Assembly: GCA_029207755.1 (NCBI GenBank)
Contig: JARCOQ010000002.1
Location: forward strand, 5,518,001 to 5,582,000
From: Chamaea fasciata
Taxonomy: Eukaryota; Chordata; Aves; Passeriformes; Sylviidae
Direction of reading: 5' to 3'
Length of the DNA stretch: 64,000 bases
This document shows, one piece after another, positions 58,551-64,000 of this stretch (position 1 is the stretch's first letter; each line of letters begins with the position of its first letter). Below the pieces are notes generated by a model. It was given only the letters and a program-made list of their open reading frames with translations. It did no database searches and was not told where the DNA came from. Position numbers and translations under genes: made by a program.

Positions 58551-61500
58551 CATCTCAAGTATCTGGACATGTGGTCAATTTCCCCGGTATGGAGGGAGAG
58601 GGTATATAAACCAGCATGTTCTTTCTTTAAAAATTTAAGAGGAAAAAGAAAAGGCAGGACAGTTAAAAGGTCTCATTTTGTTCTCGTGGGAAGTAAAAGT
58701 GTACTTGAAACCAGACTTACAAATTGAGAAAACTGTTTCCAACTGTTCTAAAGCAGCAAAAGAAACTACTGAAGTCTCAACTTGCTACTCTTTACCAAAA
58801 GCAAGCAGACTTGTGCCTCACCTTTTCAGTGATTGGTGCTATTCAGAATGGGAATATGAACTAAAAAATTGCTTAGATCTTCAGTTTTAACTCATTTCTT
58901 CAATGTCCCTATTCAGCCATCATCTTCAGTACTGGTTATTCTACTTGTTCCCAAATCCCTTAGCAAAACTTAAAAGAAAATAATCCTCCTCAGTATGCCT
59001 CATTGCCACCCATCGTCATCCCCAGGATTAATAGCATTTGTGATAACTGCAATAAATTGGACCATTTCATGTTACCATGGCAGCAAAGTTGAAAGTAGCA
59101 ATTTTTTTCCCCAGGTTGGCTAAAGATACCCTTGCAGGTGAAGGATATAAACTAATATTGATTAAAAAATTTCATCTGTGTAACACCAAAATATCTTTTC
59201 CTAGATTTCTACCTCTCTGTGATAACTACCTGAGGTGTAGGAGTATTTAATTGAAGAGTAACTGGAGACAGAAGAACTTCCTATTTGAGTGTATCAGTGA
59301 TTAAATGAATTTGACATTTTTGTCTTGAATGAAAGTGAATTTCAAGTGCTACTGTGAAGAACTCTTACCAAGCATATAATTGGAGCTTGTCAAAGAAAAG
59401 TTCCTTATACTGCTGTTTAAAAAAAAATATTAAAAAAAAATCAGGTTATCTTCAAAATTAAAGCAAAACTGAAACAAATGGCAAAAAGAAAAATCAACAA
59501 AAAGACAGAAGTTGTAATTAAAAGAAAGCTGTCTTTTCTGTTTTTCATGGACAGAAATACTCTGAAAAATCTATAAATGTTGTGAGATTTTTTTCTAATC
59601 GGCTTGTTCTGCACAGTTTCTATTCCTCTGTCACAATATTGATTGGCCTCTCTTAGCTCATGCTCTAGTATTAAAGACCCTAAAAGTCTGTCATTTTTGC
59701 AACCAAACATGTAAAGTGCTTTCTTTCTATATTCAAATGACCTAAAAAAAGCTATTGCTTATAAAGAGAAATTTTGGGGGTCACCTGTTAGAGGTTTAAC
59801 AGGACGAACTGAGAAAAAAAATTAACAAAGCATTAAGGAAGTAATTTGATAACTGCGGTCTTCCTGTAATTTTTAATAGTTTAAGTAGTGTCTGATCTTA
59901 ACGCCTCCAAGTCTGGGAACACTGAAAAGTTAGATATTCCTATGATCTTATTTAAAAGTGTTTTCAATATGATGGATTTGGTATTTGTATGTGCTGAAGA
60001 AAGAATTCCAGCAGCAGGAAGGCAGTGGTTTAATGTGCACATGGGGAAATAAGGGAACTCACCCCAGCACAGTCTGCCTGCAGTTCTGGGTTCCTTTCTT
60101 TTCTGTGAGCACAATGTTTGATGGCCAGCTCTGGCTGACACAATGCTTAACCACAGGATAAATGGAAACATCACACTATGTTAGCTGAGTGTTCCAAACA
60201 TTTACATGACGGATGCTGTTAGATCCTTTAGCTCCTAAAAATGTGTTTGAGAATCTGTGGCACTCGGTTTTACTGGGTTCTTCCTTCCTTCCATCCAGCC
60301 TCATAGTGGAGTTTTTCCTGAAACAGAGTTCTTCCTGGGAAAAAAATTAGGATCTTTTTCTTGGAGAAATAGAAGAAGGACTGGAAATAAGGGAAATTGG
60401 TGTGGAAGAGGCAGGAGAAAAGGTGCCTGTGGGTAAGGTAGATGTGAACTGTGGCTTGTATTTATTTCTATGGTGAATTCTTAATGGCCTGCCCACCCTT
60501 TAGAGTTATGCACCTCTGATCAAGCCTTTGATGGCTGATGATGGGTAGCTGGTGTTTACAGTATTACCCCGGTTTATGAGTAATCCCAACCCTGGTTTTT
60601 GTGTCTGGTGTAAACAAGTGGGGTCCTGCTGCAGTGCAGGGCTGGATGAACAACAATAATGGACCTCATCATAGCAAAAAATTTGGCTTTCAATGCTACT
60701 CTAACCATAAACGGTGGTGTAAGGAGGTTCTCGTGCTTGCATGAGCTCTGCTGTGGTCATTGCAGTGACATTTTTTCCATTGTCATAACTGTTTTAAAAA
60801 ATAACCACAAAATCTTTCCTTGGCATTCAGGCAGCTTTACCTGACTATACCTGCATGCAATGATTATGCCTCCATCTTTTATCATACATGCTGTAATAGG
60901 ATAGTGCTGGAGCTCAGGATGTTTAGGTTTGTTTGAGCAGAAGACAAAAAATTGCAAAAGCTGACTGGTAGGGTAAAAAAGGCAGCCTTCATCCTACACA
61001 CCCGTCTCATATTATTATGTAAAGATCTTTGATCCTTCTTGCCACCCCTTTGGTCTTGAATTCCTCATTTTCCCCTCCAGCTGTTTCCATCAGTGCCCAT
61101 GGGTTTTGTTTCCCTCTTCTCCTTCCATATTGCCATTTTAAACATTTGTCCTGTGTTTCTATGGGAATTCTGGGAAGCAGTCAGGTAGTTTAGGATCCTC
61201 TGGGAACTTTTTAACTTTGTGTGCTCCTGTTTCAAGGCTTAGCTGAAATCTTCCTCCTCTGCTGAGGAGATGCATCTTCCTCATACAGCTGTATTTTTCC
61301 CCAGGTTGTCTGACAAATGCTGTCCAGTAAATATATTCTCTTGCCTGCTGTGATGCAAATTTATTTTCCTTCCTAGCAAGTATTTTTTCTAAGGGAGTGG
61401 TTGTTGCTAAGATAAAGATCGCTGTATTTTGAACAGATTTTGTATTGTTTTAATAGGTTTGATGTTCCTTTGTTTCAGTCAAAGAAATGCCTCTGCAGTG

Positions 61501-62119
61501 GGTTTGGATGGCACATCTCACCTGGAAACTGTTGCTAAGTGAAACTTACTTTTGTTGATGAATAATTTTTGTTGGAGCATCTATCAGCAAGAAAATGGGA
61601 AGCAGAATCACAGACGAGGAGGCAAGAGGGCTGGGAATGGTAGGCTGTGAGTAGTATGGATTTGTGTGAAGAATTACTTTTGTTTATGGAGCCCATTTAA
61701 GGATAATTCCATTATAAAGTTACCTAGGTTCATCTTTGATTTATTTTTTTCTTTTTTTCAGGGAGAAACTATTGGCTGTTTGCTCTCTATGTGGCATTAT
61801 TTGATGCGGGTTTTCAATTGTTGTTTTCTTCAAGGTTTTTTTAGCAATCTTTTCTTACCAACGATCTTAATAGAACTCAAGTTTCTATGCAAAGGAAATA
61901 TCCTGACGATTTGATGGCCTCATGTGGGCATGGATTTGTGGATACAAGACACAACATAAACCTGTGCACTAGGCATAAATAACTGTCATATCACAACAGG
62001 AACTGAATTTGGCATGACAGTGCAACACAAAGACATCACCTGCGGGTGATTCTGTCAGGGAACCAGAGAAAGACAGCCTGAGGTGAATACAGAGGAATTT
62101 GGTAAAAGGCCAGCTCTGG
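58551..62119. other. Unique non-coding DNA
   Basis: AT-rich; no gene, transposon or notable repeat. Open frames of up to 97 codons without domains. Confidence 0.6.
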
Positions 62120-62142
62120 AAAAAAAAAAAAAATAAATAAAT
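62120..62142. repeat. A-rich tract (A14 then AAAT units)
   Basis: Fourteen A followed by TAAATAAAT. It could be an old retrotransposon tail, but no element is recognisable to its left. Confidence 0.9.
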
Positions 62143-64000
62143 CTGACTGCCAAGGACAGAAAATCACAGGAACAGCTCAAAGCAGCAGTGAACAAGTGCA
62201 CTGGAGGTCACCTGCTGCAGAGGGTCGGCGTTAAGGAGCGTCTGAGGTGGCTGCCCTGACGGTGCTCCACACTGGAACTTTCCTGTCTGCTACCTTCTCT
62301 TTGTGGGAACAGATTCTAATTATCTCTCCTGCCCAGTGCATGCCTGTGCTGCTTGCTTAACCCCCAGCTCATTCTGGAGACTGCCAGGTGAGAAAGTGTG
62401 TAATTGCCTTTTCTCGAGAGGCAGAAGCTCCTGGAGCGTGAAGAATTCACGCGCACAAATTCTCGGACTCTCAAGGAGCTTTTCTCAAGTATTTCTACCC
62501 TTTTTCTGTGCTAGCACAGTGGTTACAGCTGGTCTGGGACTGCAGTACTGCGCTTCAGGATGGGAGTGAGAGGAAATCTCCAGGATGGGTTGCAAAGTCA
62601 TCACAGCCCCTTCTCAGAATGTGGGAAAGTGGAGTCTGTCTTCCTACTCTGACACAGTTATCTGTTACCTTCCCGTCTTTTACAAAGCCACCTTCTCTTT
62701 CATGTCTGCTTGTTAGATATTTGGAGATGAAGTGGCATTGAGGAAGTTTGTGTCCAGTGGAAGTATATGAGCCTGGGCATTCAGCTTGTCGTTCAATTTG
62801 TGAAGACATTAATCTTGCCATTTGAAGATCAGCCCTCATAAGAACTACTGATTTCTTTTTTTTTTCCTGAGAAGATTCATTCTTGCTAAGATTTGTAAGG
62901 AGTCTAAGTTATTGAGACTTTGGGTGTGAATGGAGGTGTTTGAGACAAAGACCATGCAAAAACATCAGGACTGTGCCAATGTTTATCTTCATGATCAAAA
63001 ATCCATGGTAGTGAACATCTCCTCTTGAGCAAATACTATTCCATAATCTCCAATCTCTTAATCTGTGACAAAATGCAGCTTGTACTGTCTATAAACGTAT
63101 GGTTTTTTTGGGAACCTTAATTTTTTTTTTCACTCAGGATGTTAAAAATGTTGAAGTAGTCTCTGTGTGGTTAAAGGTTACAGGTTTTATCTATTTCTCT
63201 TCAAAAGATATAATTAGCACAATGCTGTTGATTTTATGCAGGAGGACCAGACACTTGAACAGGGACAACTTTCACTGGCTTGGTGCTCTACAAAGCCTTT
63301 GAATGATGAGATTTCTTCATACATGACAGCATTATTTTCTGTGCACTGACATCAGTGGGAGAAGCTGCCTTTGTGTTCCATTTGTTACTTAAAAACAGGT
63401 GATGGCTCCTTGTGCTGTCAATTTTTACCTTTTGGCCTTTAGACATCTCTTGGAAATTGGGTTGTGAACTTTTTGATACAGTTCAGTTTACCCATTTTCA
63501 GCCTTAGGGCTTCCCTGTATCTCCTGCCACAGGTTTAAATTATATGCCTTACATTTGATAAAGAGAGGGAACTTGTCAGGGCAGCCTTTATGTGTGTTGC
63601 ATGCAGGCTGGGCAGACTGACATGGTCACATTTCTAGCACATGGAAAAAATACTGAACTCAGTGATTTGGGGTTTTAAATGTTGATAGGAACAGACAGGA
63701 GGGCAGCCTTTTCTTCAGGGTTTCTTCTCTAGCAAAACTAGAGCTTGAAATGCAGAGTCCTCTGTGTATGTGTGGGAGTGAAAGGAGCTTCTCTTGTGTG
63801 AGTCAATGAAATAGGGTATAATCTTTTAATTTTGTAGGGGTGCGACACAGCACTGGCCATTCCATCCTTCTTTCTTCTGCTGTCTGACGCTCCAGTGGTG
63901 CCCCAGACACGTTGCGTGTTTGCAGTCCTTTCTTTTTTCTGGCTTTCTGGAAGATCATAGGGGCCTATTGAATTAGCAGGGAAACTGGCTTTTCAATGCA
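62143..64000. other. Unique DNA, slightly GC-richer at left
   Basis: 62200-62470 holds more CpGs than its surroundings (GGGTCGGCG, GGAGCGTC, TGACGGTGC, ACGCGCAC, TCTCGGAC) but is far from a CpG island. It contains a perfect 7-bp hairpin, GCGTGAA-GAA-TTCACGC, at 62436-62452. No gene or transposon is recognised to the end of the window. Confidence 0.55.

Noticed and set aside
62220..62470. CpG island
   Set aside because: CpGs are only modestly enriched and GC content is near half. This falls well short of an island, and no promoter or exon is adjacent.
11..64000. CRISPR arrays, operons, prokaryotic genes or tRNA genes
   Set aside because: No regularly spaced repeats, no dense long frames, and no tRNA cloverleaf with A/B boxes was found. 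The sequence is vertebrate in character.

Overview
The window looks like avian nuclear DNA, most likely from a songbird. It is AT-rich and repeat-poor. The interspersed repeats I can recognise are bird-type: CR1 LINE 3' ends carrying the 8-bp ATTCTRTG-like terminal units, and LTRs of avian endogenous retroviruses. Assignment to birds is fairly secure. Assignment to passerines rests on remembered LTR families and is less certain.

I find no protein-coding gene, rRNA or tRNA. All open frames are short (154 codons at most). The longest lie antisense to CR1, inside LTRs, in GGAT or T-rich low-complexity DNA, or in unremarkable DNA, and none shows a recognisable domain. The simplest reading is an intergenic gene desert or the interior of a very large intron. 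The window therefore encodes no pathway or operon; its content is transposon remnants, simple repeats and possible regulatory DNA.

Layout. 1-11 kb: mostly unique DNA with an eroded minus-strand ERV LTR (about 1535-1939), a GGAT array (3301-3371), a CR1 3' end (about 7108-7286), a foldback at 8544-8625 and two weak MIR-like pieces. 11-17 kb: an ERV LTR fragment (about 10997-11215), a pure (GGAT)15 array (13422-13481), a GC-richer patch, a complete solo LTR (14768-15333) flanked by the 5-bp duplication ATTAC, then AT-rich DNA dense in homeodomain-type AATTA motifs that may be conserved non-coding sequence. 17-45 kb: almost repeat-free unique DNA with small tandem repeats (19853-19894, 35109-35172), inverted repeats (27559-27584, 37638-37668) and homopolymer tracts. 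45.05-46.36 kb: the most structured locus, a minus-strand CR1 split by a plus-strand ERV LTR with recognisable TATA and poly(A) signals, abutting a second, plus-strand CR1 3' end. 46-64 kb: unique DNA with a 15-C tract and one more CR1 copy (about 58120-58550).

I did not find a new biological system. The observations most worth a check are the compound insertion at 45-46 kb, the solo LTR with its target-site duplication, the AATTA-rich foldback near 8.6 kb, and the candidate conserved non-coding blocks.
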